64,000 bases of DNA from Neolentinus lepideus HHB14362 ss-1 (GCA_001632425.1 KV425564.1:1-64000), one strand, 5' to 3'; positions 34,508-50,542 are shown, counted from the first letter of the stretch. Made by a program: numbers and translations. The notes: a model not told the origin generated them from the letters alone.

Positions 34508-37500
34508 ATGGAGAGCGTTCCTCCAGTTGCATCTGGAACCGAGTTGGAGCAGCGTGCCGCCTTCATCGCTGATCCAGGCATAGGTGCGCCTCATCTCTAC
34601 TACATTGCGGGATTTGGACTAACAGAAATCATCAGACATGCAAAGAAGGATAAACTCTGCTGGAGAACTACGGGAATTAATTGATGTTGTCAGGGACTCC
34701 GAGGCCGCCCGTGTATTGCCCAACATGATCACCAATTTGCTCGAGCTTGTCCGCACCGGAGAACCCGCGTTCAGACGGGATACGCCAGAATTCCAATTGC
34801 GACGAGCTGTAGTGGACATCATACATCGCGTGCCATACCAAGAGTCTCTTCGTCCTCTGGCTTTGACCGTCATATCTGGCTTGCTTGACCTGCTTCGTAA
34901 CGACAACGAGGAGAACGGCGTGACTTGCTGCAAGACTATCATCGACTTGGTTCGATACTTCAGGCTTGTCAATGAAGAGATTGTGTCGGATTTCATGGCT
35001 ATCTTTACGGCTAGTTTGCACAATATGAAGGACCTGGTTCTGGAGCTGTTGTCGGAAGATTCCAAGCCTATGGATCCCAATGTTTTATTGCCGAGTACCA
35101 GGAGTTTCAGAGTTCTTGCCGAGATGTGCATGACGATTGTCACCTTCTCTCAGAGTCACCGGCAGCTGCTCAACAAGCACGTTCCCGCTATCCTACCTCT
35201 CAACTTCGAGATCCTCACGATGGAATCACCGACCCAGAAGCAGGCGAGAGAGGATTATGAGGCCATGGGAGGTTTCTGGACTGGAGTCGCTCCTGCTATC
35301 AAGAACCTGCAAGCGTATGGCGACTTTGTGCAGGCGCAGATCAAAGTGAGTACTCCACTGGCTGGCTGTGCCACACTTGTGAACTTGTATATTACAGATG
35401 ATATCCTACTCAGCGTACATCCTGCGTGGTCTTGAGGAATACAACAAATATGGGGACACTCTTGTTCTTACAGGATTGCGCCTCTTCCAAGATTGTCCAC
35501 CCAATGCAGTAGGCTCTCGCCGGGTAAGGAAACGAGTGCGAAGACGCGTACTATAGCTGACCATATGCCTATTCCAGGATCTGATTATAGTGATGAGACA
35601 TCTTTTGTCAACGACACCTTATCGCAGAGCACTCCTGCCACACGTTGATAAGCTTTTCGACGAGGATGTATTGTTGGGGAAGGGAATTGGTGCTAGAGAA
35701 ACCCTGCGGTGCGCCTTTTGATTCTGAATCGTCGACCATGACTCAGTTTGGTCCATAGTGCCTCGGTTTATGTGGCTTTGGCCGACTTCGTCCACCATCT
35801 TCGCCCTGAGCTGACAACCGCCCAGATGGCTCGTATCACTCATGTTTATGCCACACTGATGCACAACTCATCTCTCATGAGTAACGTGCATCTTATGTTT
35901 GCCAAGGTGATTATCAGCCTAGCCGATAGCATGGTTCAGAAGGACAACAAGCAAATTGCCAACAAGGCCTTGATGTCCTTGCTGGAGTCTTGTATCGAGC
36001 GTTTAGAAGCGATGAATACTGTCTACGAAGAAGTGAAGCGTAGGGAAGAGTCTCAAAAGCAAGGGGAGCAGACAATGTTGGATTATGCTTCCATCGACAA
36101 GACCCGTCCAGTTGGAGGTGCCATGTATGCTTTTGAGAAGGAGCAGGAAGTTGTCCATGGTCAGTGATCTTTGAGGCGTGCCTCTCTTGTACTAATAACA
36201 GATATTTTTCGTAGAGTCCCGGTTACTCTTTCGGCCGCTGGTGCTGTGTTGCCGTACATGTCTGGTCAATCTGAAAAGAGCGGATGGGCCAGTGCCGGAT
36301 GGGATATTGATAGCGCGTCTATTTGAAAGTTGCATCAAGGGTATGAGCTTGTACGACAACGACGCGAGGGAAGCTAACGATGCCATGGAGGCCTTCGGGC
36401 AGACCCTAGCAGAAGTCAATCTTCATGTGGTACAAGAGGTATGGACTCAAAAGATGGGTTTTTTCTTCGATGCTGCACGGAATCGCCCGGGCTTGCTGCA
36501 AATATGCCAGTCGCTCTTCGGCAAAGAGGCTATCTCCCCCACACTCATAGCAATTGTTCTTCGATTTTTGACTGACAGACTCGCGATGCTGGGTGATTCA
36601 GAGGACCAAACCGCCGTCGTCACTATACGGCTGTACAAAATGGCCTTTGCCGCCGTCGGGATATTCTCCCAGACTAACGAGCCTATCCTCGCTGCACACA
36701 TGGGCAAGCTCATTATGGCCTGTTTCCCATTGGCCGCCAAGGCAGCAAAGCCCTCGAACTATTACTTCCTCTTGCGAGCTCTCTTTCGGGCAATCGGGGG
36801 AGGAGGCGGACGGTTCGAGCTGCTGTATAAAGAGGTCCTTCCCTTGCTGCCGGAATTGCTCGAAAGTCTGAACCGCCAACTTCAAACCTTCCAGGGACTG
36901 AGCAGAGACATGATTGTCGAGCTCTGCTTAACTGTCCCCCTTCGTTTGACCCATCTGCTGCCACATCTTCAACATCTGATGCGCCCCCTTGTGTTTGCCC
37001 TCCATGGGCCGCCGGAACTGGTGTCTCAAGGGCTAAGGACTCTCGAACTGTGCATCGACAATCTTACGCCAGATTTCCTAGACCCGACGCTCAATACAGT
37101 GCTGAGGGAACTATCGGAGGCTGTATACAGTCACCTGAAGCCTCTCCCCGCGAACCTTCATCATGCTACTTGTGCAGCACGCATCCTCGGAAAGCTTGGG
37201 GGTAGAAATCGGAGACTTTTGTCTCGTGAGCCTTTCTTGAACTGTCGTCCTTGCTCAGAGCCTGCCACCCTCTCTCTATCGTTCGGCGGTAGAATAAGAG
37301 ATGTTGACCTTGGACCTATGTCTACCCTGGCGCTGCGAGCGTTGCACGGTCCTGCCTCAGTCCTTCGCTCTCAAGCATATGAATACCTGGAGAATTGCCT
37401 CACCGTCCTCTCGCATGATGTACGTCTTTACCTAATGCTCATTATGACCTCTCATTCATGTTTCTCCAGGGGCTGCATGGATCTATCAGGCAAGAAGTCT

Positions 37501-40500
37501 TCACCCGATGTCTCGAGGGTGCCTTCGATGCTGTCCATATCCCGGACGTCTCGGCTCAAGCTGAAGAGTATATACGGAAGCTTTCCCAGGTTATCTTCCG
37601 CGCAGAGCCACGGCGGACATACGCAAAGGACGTTGCTGGTAGACGGTGGCCCAGCCCCCTTCTTTCGTGCTATCTGGAAGCACTGCCGCATACTTTGACC
37701 CGAGACAATCAGTCAGAAACAGAGAAAGCCCAAGAGCTCGTTACGGCCATCATCAAGGAGCTCATAGACATGGGCAACAATATCGTGCTCTCACCTCAAG
37801 AGGTCCTTCCCACTTTTCAGCAGATAGCGGGCCGGTTCAGTGCTCTTTGTTTTGAAGACTCATGGGCTCGAAAGAGCGCTGGGTGTGCCGGAATCAAAGT
37901 CATAAGCCGCATCCATGATGTCGGCGTGAAATGGATCACTGACAGAGAAGTGGATTTGGTGCGCAATCTCTTGCACGTGCTCAAGGATCTTCCCTCGGAT
38001 CTCCCTCGAGACGTGGATGAAGTGCTAGATGTCCTAACGTGCGTACTGCGCGTCAGTAATTCTGAACTGGCAGCACCGTCCGGTCAAATCGCCGAAGACA
38101 CTCTCAACGCCCGTAGGAGCAAAATCGTCCACTTGGCGGGGATTTTCTTCTCGGAGCTCTCCAGTGCTATCGCCATCGTACGCCGTGCGGTTCAGATGTG
38201 CATTGGACTGCTGGCAGAAATCAGCGGAAAGCCCGTCGTGGAGCTTTTGCTACCTCATCGTGACCGTCTTTTGGCAGGGATATACACGAAACCTTTGAGG
38301 GCAGTTCCCTTGCAGATCCAGATTGGCATGATTGAAGCCATTCGATACTGCATCGAGCTAGATCCGCCTTTACCAGAATTGAACGAGGAACTCCTGCGTC
38401 TTCTGCACGAGACATTGGCTCTCGCTGATGCTGACGATGCCAACTTACTCGGTCGTGGAAATCCTCGGCAGGGAGGGGTCGACATCATCAATCTTCGTGT
38501 AGCGTCAATCAAATTACTGACCGCGTCGATGCCTATCACCGATTTCTTTTCGAAGCACACAGCCACACGTCAAAGGTATGGTGGCCTTGTTTTTATTACC
38601 CTACATACTAATATCTTGCAGGGTAACGAGTGTCTACTTCAAGTCCTTGTATTCGTCTTCGCCTGAAGTGAAGGACGTGGCTCACGAAGGCCTCCGAACT
38701 GTCTTGACCCATCAGAGCAGACTTCCGAAAGAGCTTTTGCAGACGGGCTTACGACCCATCTTAATGAATCTTGCAGACCCAAAACGACTGTCTGTCCCAG
38801 GACTCGAAGGCCTTGCCAGGTTGCTTGAGCTTTTGACCAATTACTTCAAGGTCGAAATAGGGCACAAGCTCCTCGATCATTTCCGAGTCGTTGCTGATCC
38901 ACAAATGTTGCAAGAATCATCTCGGCTCCCTTTGTCCGAAAACGAAGGAATCACGAAACTTGTTCGGCTAGCTAATATATTTCATCTCCTACCATCAGCC
39001 GCGAACATATTTCTTGAGTCTCTCGTAAACTCGATAGTCCAAACGGAGGCTCAGATGCAGTTCTCTGGACAATCGCCTTTCTCAGAACCACTTGGGAAAT
39101 ACCTGGATAAGTATCCCTACGACGCTCTGGAGTTCTTTATGAAACAACTCCACTTTCCCCGTCATATGAGAACACTAAGGACAATTCTGCAAGCCAATCT
39201 TGCCCCCAGTGTTCTTCGGGAGTTGGCATCGAGAACATCCTCTCTTGTCGCAACGTGCTTCTATGGTAGCGATCAAAGCCTGGTCCTGCCGGGTCTGCAG
39301 CTTTGCTCGGATTTGAATAAGTATGTCCCGGGTTGGCTACATGACAATGCCTATGCTCTGGATGGACTGGTACACGTATGGAATATGTCGTCAGGCAGTC
39401 CTGACCAGATTGCCATACTAGGAATGGATTCAGTTCAAAGTTATGCTCTGATCCTTTCTATTTTCCAGGAGGCTTTGGAGAAATCTCCTCGGATCGACAT
39501 TCTTTTTGAGATAGTCACCATTTATACGCGCAGTGTACCCATGGATTTGATGAAGCTCTCCCATTTTCTCCATCGGCATGTGGCTCTAAATGAGTCTCTC
39601 GCCTACAAGCGTAATATCTTGACTCGCTTCCTCTTGTGGTTCAAGAACCCAGCTGTGTCGTGGCCTCGAAAAGCATACTTTTTACGATACGTCGTCACGC
39701 CCATGCTATTGACTCACGCATCTGGGCCATGGGCTAAGCAGGGTCTTCTGGATGCAGAGATCATAGCAAAGGTGCTCGGTTGCATTTGGACCCCTATGCT
39801 CAATAACATGACTTTTTCGGACACCGACGGCATGTGCAAGGTAGAAATGTTGCATTTCACGACCATAATGGTGCAGCACTATCATGACATGCTTGGGCCG
39901 GTGAAGAAGGAGGTCATCCGACTTGCATGGGACTACATCAATCACGAAGATCCCGTAGTCAAACAGACCGCCTATCTGCTAGCAGCCAGATTCTTTGAAG
40001 CGTTCGATACTCCATCGAAGTTCATCCTCCGTGCCTGGACTGGCTTGTTGAAGCAACCTCATACTGAAGTGCGCACCATCATTCGCCAAGCATTGGATAT
40101 CATCGCCCCAGTATTACTGCGGCCGAGTGCTCAAGAGCAGGGCAGCCAGAGTTGGGCCAAAACAACGCGTAGGCTGCTCGCTGAAGAAGGCACTGGTCTT
40201 CCACAAGTCATGATTGTATACCAGGTCATCGTTCGGCAGCCGCAACTGTTTTATCCTTTTCGTGCTCTTTTCGTCCCCCACATGGTGAATTGCCTCACCA
40301 GATTGGGTCTATCGGTTCTGGCTCACAACGAGTCGAGACTACTCTCCATTGATATTCTCCAAGTCATTTTTGACTGGGACCAGAAGACTCTGGGATCGGA
40401 GGTATCAGACGATCCAGCTGTCTCGGCTGAGAACAGAGCAAGTGCTGGTTGGGTGACACCACTACCGTTCCGTGAGACGATGGTGAGCTATCTGGTTCGA

Positions 40501-43500
40501 CTTGCAACTGCTGCGCACGAACCGCAGGCCAGAAATGTCCTGGTGACTCGAGCATTAGCCCTGCTGCGGACAATGGTCAGTACAGTCGGGTGGAGTGATG
40601 TCACGGTGAAATTACACTACTTTTCACGGACGCTCGAGCAAGTGAGTTGTGGTCTTTATTGACTTGTTAGATAACTGATTCGTGTTAGAACGATTTCAGT
40701 AGTGAAGCCACCCTCAGTCAAGCGATAAGCTCCGCCAAGGTACTTCAAGTCGTTTCAGCTGATAAGGAGGACGCCTGGTACAACACGAATGCTACTATTT
40801 TGCAGAAGCTCGTGCGCAAGGGTCTCATGACCGATGAGACGGCCCTGCACGACGCACTGCACCCTGTTTTCGATCGTCTGATCCGTCTTTTCCCTCCCCC
40901 GCCAGAGGACGAGGAGCAACAGGGTGATATGAGTGAATTCCACCGCTTCGTCTATTCTACAATCGGCGAATGTCTACGTAATGGTACTAATCTGCGGGGC
41001 ATTTTGCTTATGTTGAAGTCCGTGGTGCAAGCTGTCCCGGAACGTGTAAAGCACTTCAGTGGATCAATTACGAAAGTACTCCAGAAACTCGCTCGGGACC
41101 ACACTGCCGCGACTCCAGGAGCACCGAGTTTTGAAGCTGGCGTAAACTTGTGCATCTGCCTACTTGATGTATGCCAGCTCGGTATCTTGTTTCTGGGGGA
41201 TGACCGCGGAGCACTCCTCCGGACGTTGGTACACCTAGCAGACAAGTCCAAGAGCCAGCGTCTTTGCCAATACCTGCTGCAGCTCGCTCGCGATTGGGCA
41301 GTCCAGAGACGGGAGGCATTTCCGACCGTCAAAGAGAAAGCAGCACTGTTGCAGAAAATGGTTGCTTTCGAGGGTCGTGGCGACGACCTCTTTAGCGACT
41401 ATCTCAATTTGATCTACGATATTTACACCGACCCATCTCTACGACGCAGTGATTTGACCACAAGATTGGAGCAATCTTTCTTGATTGGTTGCCGCTGCCG
41501 GAAAGAAACTATCCGTGATAAATTCATGGATCTCCTGGACAGCAGTATCCCTAGAAACTTGTCTGCTAGACTGGCTTATATCCTGGGAGTCCAAAGTTGG
41601 GAAGCTCTGGCTGACTGTAACTGGATTTACCTTGCCTTGTATCTCCTTTTGGGCACTGTCGACGCTGACCACGGACTAGTGGACGAACGCAAGGGATCCC
41701 TCGATCCATCCCTTTTTGCCGTTCTGAGTCAAAGACGAGCGCATGAAGTTGTGCGCCCTCTCCAACGGTTACTATTTCTGGATTCTCAGGTTGCCCACGA
41801 GACCTGGATAACCATCTTTCCGGCTGTATGGGACTGCTTGTCCCGGCGAGAACAAACAGATATAACCCAGCATATGATGGTCCTCCTCAGCAAGGAGTAT
41901 CATCTCAAGCAAGCAGATCTTCGACCGAATGTCATCCAGTCATTACTAACTGGATTGCATGCTTGTTCGCCACCTGTGGCGCTCCCGCCCCATTTGCTGA
42001 AGTATCTTGGCAAAACTTACGGATGTTGGCACGTATCCTTGGAGCTACTGGAGGGCTCTTTGGATCACCATGGCAGAGATGAAGCTCCTGTCCGAGAGGC
42101 GATTTTAGATTCCCTGTCCGAGCTCACTGCAGAGCTTTGTGAAGATGATGTGTTCTATGGCGTATGGCGGCGTCGCGGGATGCACAGTGAGACGAATATT
42201 GCTCTTGCTTTCGAACAAAATGGCATGTGGGAACAAGCTGCCATCATGTACGAGACAGCTCAGAGCAAAACAAGGTCAGGTGCACTTGCGTTTACCGAAA
42301 ACGAGTACTGTCTTTGGGAAGATCACTGGATGTTGTCGGCTGAGAAGTTACAGCAGTGGGATATTCTCTATGAATTGGCCAGGAATGAAGGGAACGTCGA
42401 ACTACAGCTCGAAAGTGCGTGGCGAATCAAGAATTGGGCAGACGAGCGAGTATCGCTTGAAGACCTCGTCAATATCCTTCCAGATGCTGGAACACCCCGT
42501 CGTCGAGTGTTCGAAGCATTTATTTCGCTGTTAAAACTTCCAGAATCTCATGGTCCATCCGGTCCAAATGCCGCTAACCCACAGATAATCGCAAACGCTA
42601 CGCAAGAAGTTGCTAACGAAGTCACCCGAATATTGGAGGACGCTCTGCAGCTCTCTCTACGCAAATGGGTCGCACTCCCGCCTTACTTGTCCGCGGCGCA
42701 CATCCCGCTCTTGCAGCACTTTCAACAATTCGTAGAACTTCAAGAAGCGATTCAAATATTCAATTCGCTAGCGGCGACGAATGCTCAAAATCTAGAGAAG
42801 AAGTCATCAGACCTCAAAATGGTTTTGCAGGCATGGCGTGAACGGCTCCCGGATCGCTGTGATGATATCAGCTTATGGAGTGACCTTGTCGCTTGGAGAC
42901 AGAATGTTTTCCACGCTATCAACAAGCGATACTTACCTCTAATCCAGCAGCAGGGCCCTAGTGCGAGTGGGAACGGTGGAACCTCAAATACGTTCGGCTA
43001 TCGAGGATTCCATGAGACGGCTTGGATCATAAATCGGTTCGCCCATGTCGCGCGCAAACACGATCTTTTGGATGTTTGCTTTACTTATCTGAACAAGATC
43101 TATACCTTGCCGAACATCGAGATCTCAGAGGCTTTCCTCAAGCTTCGTGAACAGGCTCGCTGTCATTATCAGAAACCCAACGATTTACAAGCAGGCTTAG
43201 AGGTGATCAACAACACCAATCTGATGTACTTCACGCAAGCACAGAAGGCCGAGTTCTTCACTCTGAAGGGGATGTTCCATGCTCGGGTTGGGCGATACGA
43301 AGAAGCAAACCATGCATTCGGTTCTGCTGTGCAACTTGACATGAACCAAGCAAAAGCCTGGGCTGAATGGGGCAAGTTCAACGACAGGATGTTCAAAGAG
43401 AGGCCTAATGATATGACCTACGCTGCACATGCCGTCAGCTGCTACCTCCAAGCTGCCGGGTTGCACAAGAGCGGGAAAAGCCGTCCTTTGCTAACTCGAG

Positions 43501-46174
43501 TCTTATGGTTACTTAGTGTTGACGATGGTAACTACACTATCTCTCGAGCTTTTGACACGTACAAAGGAGACGCAGCATTTTGGTACTGGATTACCCTGAT
43601 TCCTCAGCTCTGCTTATCTATCTCCCAACGCGAAGTAAAGCAAGCTCGGTATCTGCTCCTCAATTTGGCCAAGTTATATCCCCAAGTATATCCGTTCATC
43701 TATATGTGGCTACATATTCTGACAGCTTTGTAGGCTCTCTTTTTCCCGCTGCGTACTACGAAAGAGGACATGATGATTGTCAAGAAACAAGCTGCTCAAG
43801 CTGCTGCTGCTCGCGCTTCCGCTGGTCAAGGAACAGCTCAGCAGGCTGTGAATGCAGATCCAACAAGGCGGAATGACGGGGATCATCCGATGAGAGAATC
43901 TGGCGCGGAACCACATGACGGTAAAAAAGAAGCGGAAGTGGGGGCCTCGTCTCAGCCTCCAGCTGCCATGGCAAGACCCACTGCTGACGGTACAACCCAA
44001 GATGCTGGAAGACCTAATCCGTCTGTCCAAGGGACCGCTGCAGGGGGAGAGGCTTCTCAGTACTATCCCATGCGACAATCTTGGGAGTATATAGAAGAGA
44101 TCGTCAATATTCTCAAGACAGCCTTTCCCCTTCTTATACTTAGTTTGGAAACTTTGGTTGATCAAATCAACCAGAGGTTCAAGGCTTCGCCGGAGGAGGA
44201 TATATACAGGTTTGTGTGCATGTTGTTGTTGGATGGCATAAATGTGTGTTTGTTGTGTCTCGGTCTTCTCTCTACGATTGACACTTACCATTTCTAGACG
44301 TACCTCGGCAGGGTGGCTGTCTCCGATGACGATGGACAATTGCCGCCTCAGACCCACATGAACTTGCAGCGCATGGTTGTCAACTTGACTGGCTCAGCTC
44401 GGGTAAGTTTAGCGTATTCGCTGACGCTATTACAGTACTTATGTCTTTCCAGAAGGACTACGAAGAAGATTTCCTGAAATCCAAACTGTCTCAGCTCGAG
44501 TACATCGGGAAGCTGCAGCAATGGCGGGACAGATACGAGAAGTATCTCGATTCCCGCCCACGCCTGCAACCACTGGATATGCTCAGTCACTATCTTACCG
44601 AGTTCCAGTACGGCAAATTCGACGAAATCGAGGTACCCGGCCAATATACAGAGGTTCTACTTCTCTTTTCTCAAAGATCCGTAAAACTAAACCTCATGTT
44701 ATAGGACAAAGACAACAATCAGAATTTCGCAAGGGTCCAGAAGTTTGGTCCTAAGTTTGAGAACTGTAGATCACATGGGTACTGTTGGAAGCGCCTCACG
44801 ATTCATGGGACGGATAATTCGAAGACAACCTTTGCGGTGCAATTACCATCTGGCCGTCACTGTCGTAGGGAAGAACGAGTCATGCAATTGCTACGGACTT
44901 TCAACGGGTGCGCACTCCCTTTTTCTCCAAATTCGCTTACTGAAGAAGTTACAGGACCTTGAACCGCAAGAAAGAGAGTAGGAAGAGAAACTTGGCATTC
45001 CATCTTCCAGCAGCAGTCTCGTGCGGTGCAAACCTGAGATTAATGCAAAATGATTCGTCATATGTGACGCTCGGCGACATATACGATCACCATTGTGAGG
45101 AGACTGGCGCGAGCAGAGAAGATCCGGTATTGGTCGTTGGTGAGAAAGTCAAAACCGTTCTGCGGGAATTCCACCACCATGAGAAGAGACTGGTACGTTC
45201 TACTTCCGAGCCACGTAGCACGCACAACCGAGTAATATTTGGCGATAGCCCAACAAAGCAGAGTACTTCACGCTGAGGAAAGACGTCCTGACTGAAGTTA
45301 TGGAGAAGGTTGTTCCTGATGACATTCTGACCCGTGTATGTTTCCTGCCTCTCGTTATCGATGATTTTACTCATCTTTCATCAAGTATATGCTTCGCACT
45401 ATGGAAGGACCAAGCGAACTCTGGCGCATGCGGAAGCAATTCACTCTCCAGATAGCCTCCACCAGTTTCATGACTTATGTGCTGTGTCTTACAAGTCGCC
45501 TTCCATCTCGTTTCCATGTATCCCGCAATACTGGCCTAATAGCGATGAGTGAGCTTCTACCGGGTGCGTTTCCCATGCAATTCATCCAAGGTTCGCAAAT
45601 AACGCCAAGTCATGCAGGCGTAGCCCAAAATCTGCCGCACTTCGCCTCTCCTGACATGGTGCCCTTCCGTTTGACGCCCAACATGCAACGCTTCGTAGGC
45701 GAGAACATGATGGAAGGCTTACTACCGACAAGCATTCTGGCCATTGGACGAAGCCTGACAGAGCCTGAGGTCGGTCGCACAGCCCAGATTCTGAATCTTA
45801 CTGACACCGTGTTTCAGTTCGATCTCGAGCAACAATTGTGTTTGTTCGCGAGAGACGAAGTTATAACTTGGCTCCACAATCGTGCTAAAGGCTGGAATGC
45901 TGCAGAAATCGCGTTTCGTAACCATGTTGCCAACAATATCACAGTTATCGTCAAAAACGCGGAAACGATGGCGTGTAAACTGGAAAGAGAGCAAGTATGT
46001 TTTTTATCTTCCCGATGACTGCTCTTGCGCTCAACTTTTGTTTCGTAGGCTGCCCAAAACCCGACGACCCCTCCTTCAGCGCCGGTCGTACAGACTATCA
46101 CCAATCTTATCTCCCAGGCCACGAATCCGGTCAATCTCGCCAAAATGCAGGAACAGTACAGTCCTTGGTTCTAG
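34508..46174 (+). CDS. TRA1: Tra1/TRRAP, giant PIKK-like scaffold of SAGA and NuA4
   Basis: Seventeen exons: 34508-34583, 34636-35345, 35398-35523, 35578-35708, 35747-36159, 36215-37419, 37470-38575, 38622-40641, 40689-43685, 43734-44243, 44298-44402, 44453-44653, 44705-44907, 44955-45192, 45249-45335, 45386-45994, 46049-46174. They total 10,863 nt (3,620 aa), close to yeast Tra1 (3,744). Tra1 binds transcription activators and recruits the SAGA and NuA4 acetyltransferases. HEAT-type repeats fill the first ~2,700 residues, for example the NDNEENGVTCCKTIIDLVR and ILGKLGGRNRRLL blocks. A FAT domain follows, including LYPQALFFPLRTTKED, then a PI3K-like domain and a FATC tail ending NLAKMQEQYSPWF. 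In the kinase-like part the catalytic loop reads FHVSRNTGLIAMSELLPG, lacking the PIKK HRD/DFG-type residues, as expected for the pseudokinase. Intron 9 (43686-43733) was chosen over an in-frame stop because it creates YPQALFFPL. Confidence 0.96.
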
Positions 46175-46317
46175 TTAGGGTGTTCTATCATGGGTTACTC
46201 GATGCTATCGTTTTGCATGTGTACAATCATCTGCTGTATCATTAGGCTGTATGTTACAAGTATCTGCTATCTATATATGGTTTCTTCACGACGGCCCGCA
46301 CGGCGTAATCTGGATTC

Positions 46318-48465
46318 TCAAATACGATGCACGCCTCTCACGAAGCCTTCCGTTTGTCGGAATGTATTGATATGGGTTTCACTATCCAACATCATCTGTG
46401 TCCGAGTCGACTGTCAGTACTCTGAGTCGTGCCACTAAGCTTGATCTAACCTGTTCAGCCATCCGGTATATGTCGGATCCCGGTCGATTGTACATCATTG
46501 CATTGGCAAAGATGAGGTAGATGTCACGTTGGAATTCGGATGAATTGACTATTAGCCCATCTTTGATCTTTTGTTTGATTGTCTTAAGATCCATTGGCCT
46601 CTTCACAATCTCATGATAGTCAGGCGCCTCCGAGGTTTTGATGGGGTTCTGAAAGATGGCCCCGTTACGGTGCTGAGTAATCTGAGAGTGCAGCATGCCA
46701 ATGACCGTTTGAAACCGTTTGAGGGCCGCTGGATCCACGTTGGGCACTTGTTTGGTGCTGCGCCGACGACCGGTAACTGGAAGGTCGGGTTTCCATCAGC
46801 TAAGTAGTCTTCAGGGAAGAGCCCAGACGTACCGCTTTGTTCATCCTCGTCCGCAAGCTCCGAGTCCTCTCTGGCTCTTTTTCTGTCCCTAAGGGAGTCG
46901 CCAGCTTGCGATGCCCTGCGCTTCCCTACGAGTGGGTGAGTATCACTCGAAATGATTTAAGATGTATACGGGCCTTCTCTCCGTCTAAACACATCGCTCT
47001 CTGCACTGGGGCTAACCTCCTGTTCGATCTCTTCATCTGGGGCTGATTCCTCTTCATCTCCTTCCACTTCAACTGCTTGTGTCACCTGCTGCAATTCGAC
47101 GTCTTCAGGGACGACTGGCATCTCTTCCTCTTCCTTGGCAGGACTTTCTGCGTTTGCAGCCATCTCGACATCCTCGTTGGCATCGGTTTGGACTGGCGTT
47201 GCTTCCTGTGTCTCTTCCCGCCTCTGTGCTCCTCCATGGGGCGGCTGAGGGCTACCTGTTTCGCGAGAAGGAGATGCTGGTGCCGGTATATCTGCGGTAT
47301 GATAAGAACTATTCGAGGGTCAGTAGCAACGTGCGTACCTTCCTGAGCAACCAGAACAATGTTCCCCACGGATATTGCTCTAGAAGGACTTGATGAACCG
47401 TGTTCTTCCGCTGTGGGCTTAACTCGCATATCATCGGCTTCTTCATCAGGACCATGACCTTCATCATCCACCACCGACTGTTCATCGACTTGGGATGGGG
47501 TCTCATAAGATGGACTCTTACGCAGCTCTAAGGTCGGAGAGATTTCTTCTACTAGCGGATGGGTTGCCTCAGGTGTTGTCTCGTGGTTAGTTGTGTCATC
47601 TTGCTGTGCCACAGGCATCGGAGAGGGCGAAGTCATCGTCACATCGACTGCAACCTCGGGCCCAGCATCTTCCTGCGCGGGGGATGGTATGAGGGGCTCT
47701 GGTTTCCGATCGTTGTCCTAGGAATACCGTATCATTATATGAGACCTTCCCGAGGAAGAGTACATACCGGGGCAGTCTCAATAACCTCCGCGGGGGTCGC
47801 ATGTTGGGAAGTGCTGCGTTGTTTAGAGGGCTGAATCCTTTCATCCCATAGCCCTGCACGTATTTCATCGATTTCTTTGACTAGAGTCCTAAGATCTTAT
47901 GAAACCTGTAGGCCATTGACAAGAGAGTGGCTTACTTACTTAAACTTCAATTCTTCGGCGGCAATAAGCTCTCTCAGTTCAAATACGCGTGCCTGATAAT
48001 GTCTTTGGGCTAGCTTGAGATGTACAGGTGCTATGGATATTCAGGTTTGTTGGAAACAGGTTGGACGAAGCTTGTGGCTCACCGTGTATCGCGCGCTCGT
48101 TCTCCGGGCTAGGTGGCTGCCTCAGAGTACTGTATGTTGCAAGATGAGACAGGCTTACCGTTCCAAGCTCGCATCTTGTAGGAGCTGAGTATAGAGCTCC
48201 TCGCATGACTTCCGTGATCATAAAGAAATTTATTTCAGACTGGATGTCTACAGAGGACAAGTGGTACACTAACGTCAGGAGTGAAGGTATTCTTAGGACG
48301 TGTGATTAGGGGGTGTTTGGTTAATAGCTTCGCCACTTCAGCCCAAGCGTCTGCACCGAGCTCGTACACGGCCTGTGCCAACAGGAGCCGTTCCGTGTTC
48401 GTTAAAGAAGTGATGTCGAGTTCCATGGGAGCATTCCGCTTCGTCGAGCGCGTTTTCGAAGCCAT
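46318..48465 (-). CDS. BRD8/Bdc1-like bromodomain protein (NuA4 subunit candidate)
   Basis: Ten exons on the minus strand: 48274-48465, 48159-48208, 48083-48120, 47940-48030, 47768-47888, 47339-47717, 47007-47291, 46833-46925, 46451-46776, 46318-46410; 555 aa. The N-terminus has a SANT-like segment (LTNTERLLLAQAVYELGADAWAEVAKLL). Then come a coiled coil around APVHLKLAQRHYQARVFELREL, a long acidic linker, a basic KRRASQ.. patch, and a C-terminal bromodomain (IFQNPIKTSEAPDYHEIVKRPMDL, FANAMMYNRPGSDIYRMAEQ). SANT first, bromodomain last is the BRD8 arrangement; BRD8 and S. pombe Bdc1 belong to NuA4. Bromodomains bind acetyl-lysine on histones. Three joins are less sure: very short introns at 46411-46450 (40 nt) and 48121-48158 (38 nt, an alternative acceptor would make it 29), and the 81 nt intron at 46926-47006. 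It ends 143 bp from the convergent TRA1. Confidence 0.85.
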
Positions 48466-48694
48466 TGTGTTCCCCACGTTGAGCGACCAGCACAGTCCTG
48501 AAAGAAAAGAAGACAAGTGGCAGACCAGAGGAGGACAAAGTTGCAAAGAAGGTGCCAATTACCGAACGCGTGCCGGAGACTCCGGAGACGCGTCGAATGT
48601 TCCGGGCCGAGTCGCGGTCCCACTGACTCCCGCAGCCGGGCACGACAAGTACGTCAACCGCGGAGGCAGCAACGTTGGCTTATTCCTCTCCACC

Positions 48695-50252
<1,558 letters not shown>

Positions 50253-50542
50253 GCTTCGGACACGTCTTCCAATACCTTTCACGTTCTGCATACCAGTAGT
50301 ACACGATCATGTCAATCACTTGTTTGTAACAATAGCCTTGGTTTCTGACGCCTAGTAATGTGTTTTCAACTAGAACAACGAGCATGACATATGTGACGCG
50401 TGACGTGTCGGCTACGGTGAAGATCATGTACCACAAGGTTGCATCCGGAATCTTGAGCTCTCCCTCCACGAGTTTACCAAACTCTTCGTCCTGTGAGTCT
50501 TTACTGTCAAAGCTACTGCGTGTAATACCCTGCATAAAACCG

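Noticed and set aside
43710..44357. 215-codon minus-strand ORF inside TRA1
   Set aside because: Lies over the exon joining the FAT region to the pseudokinase of TRA1, whose plus-strand frame is conserved.
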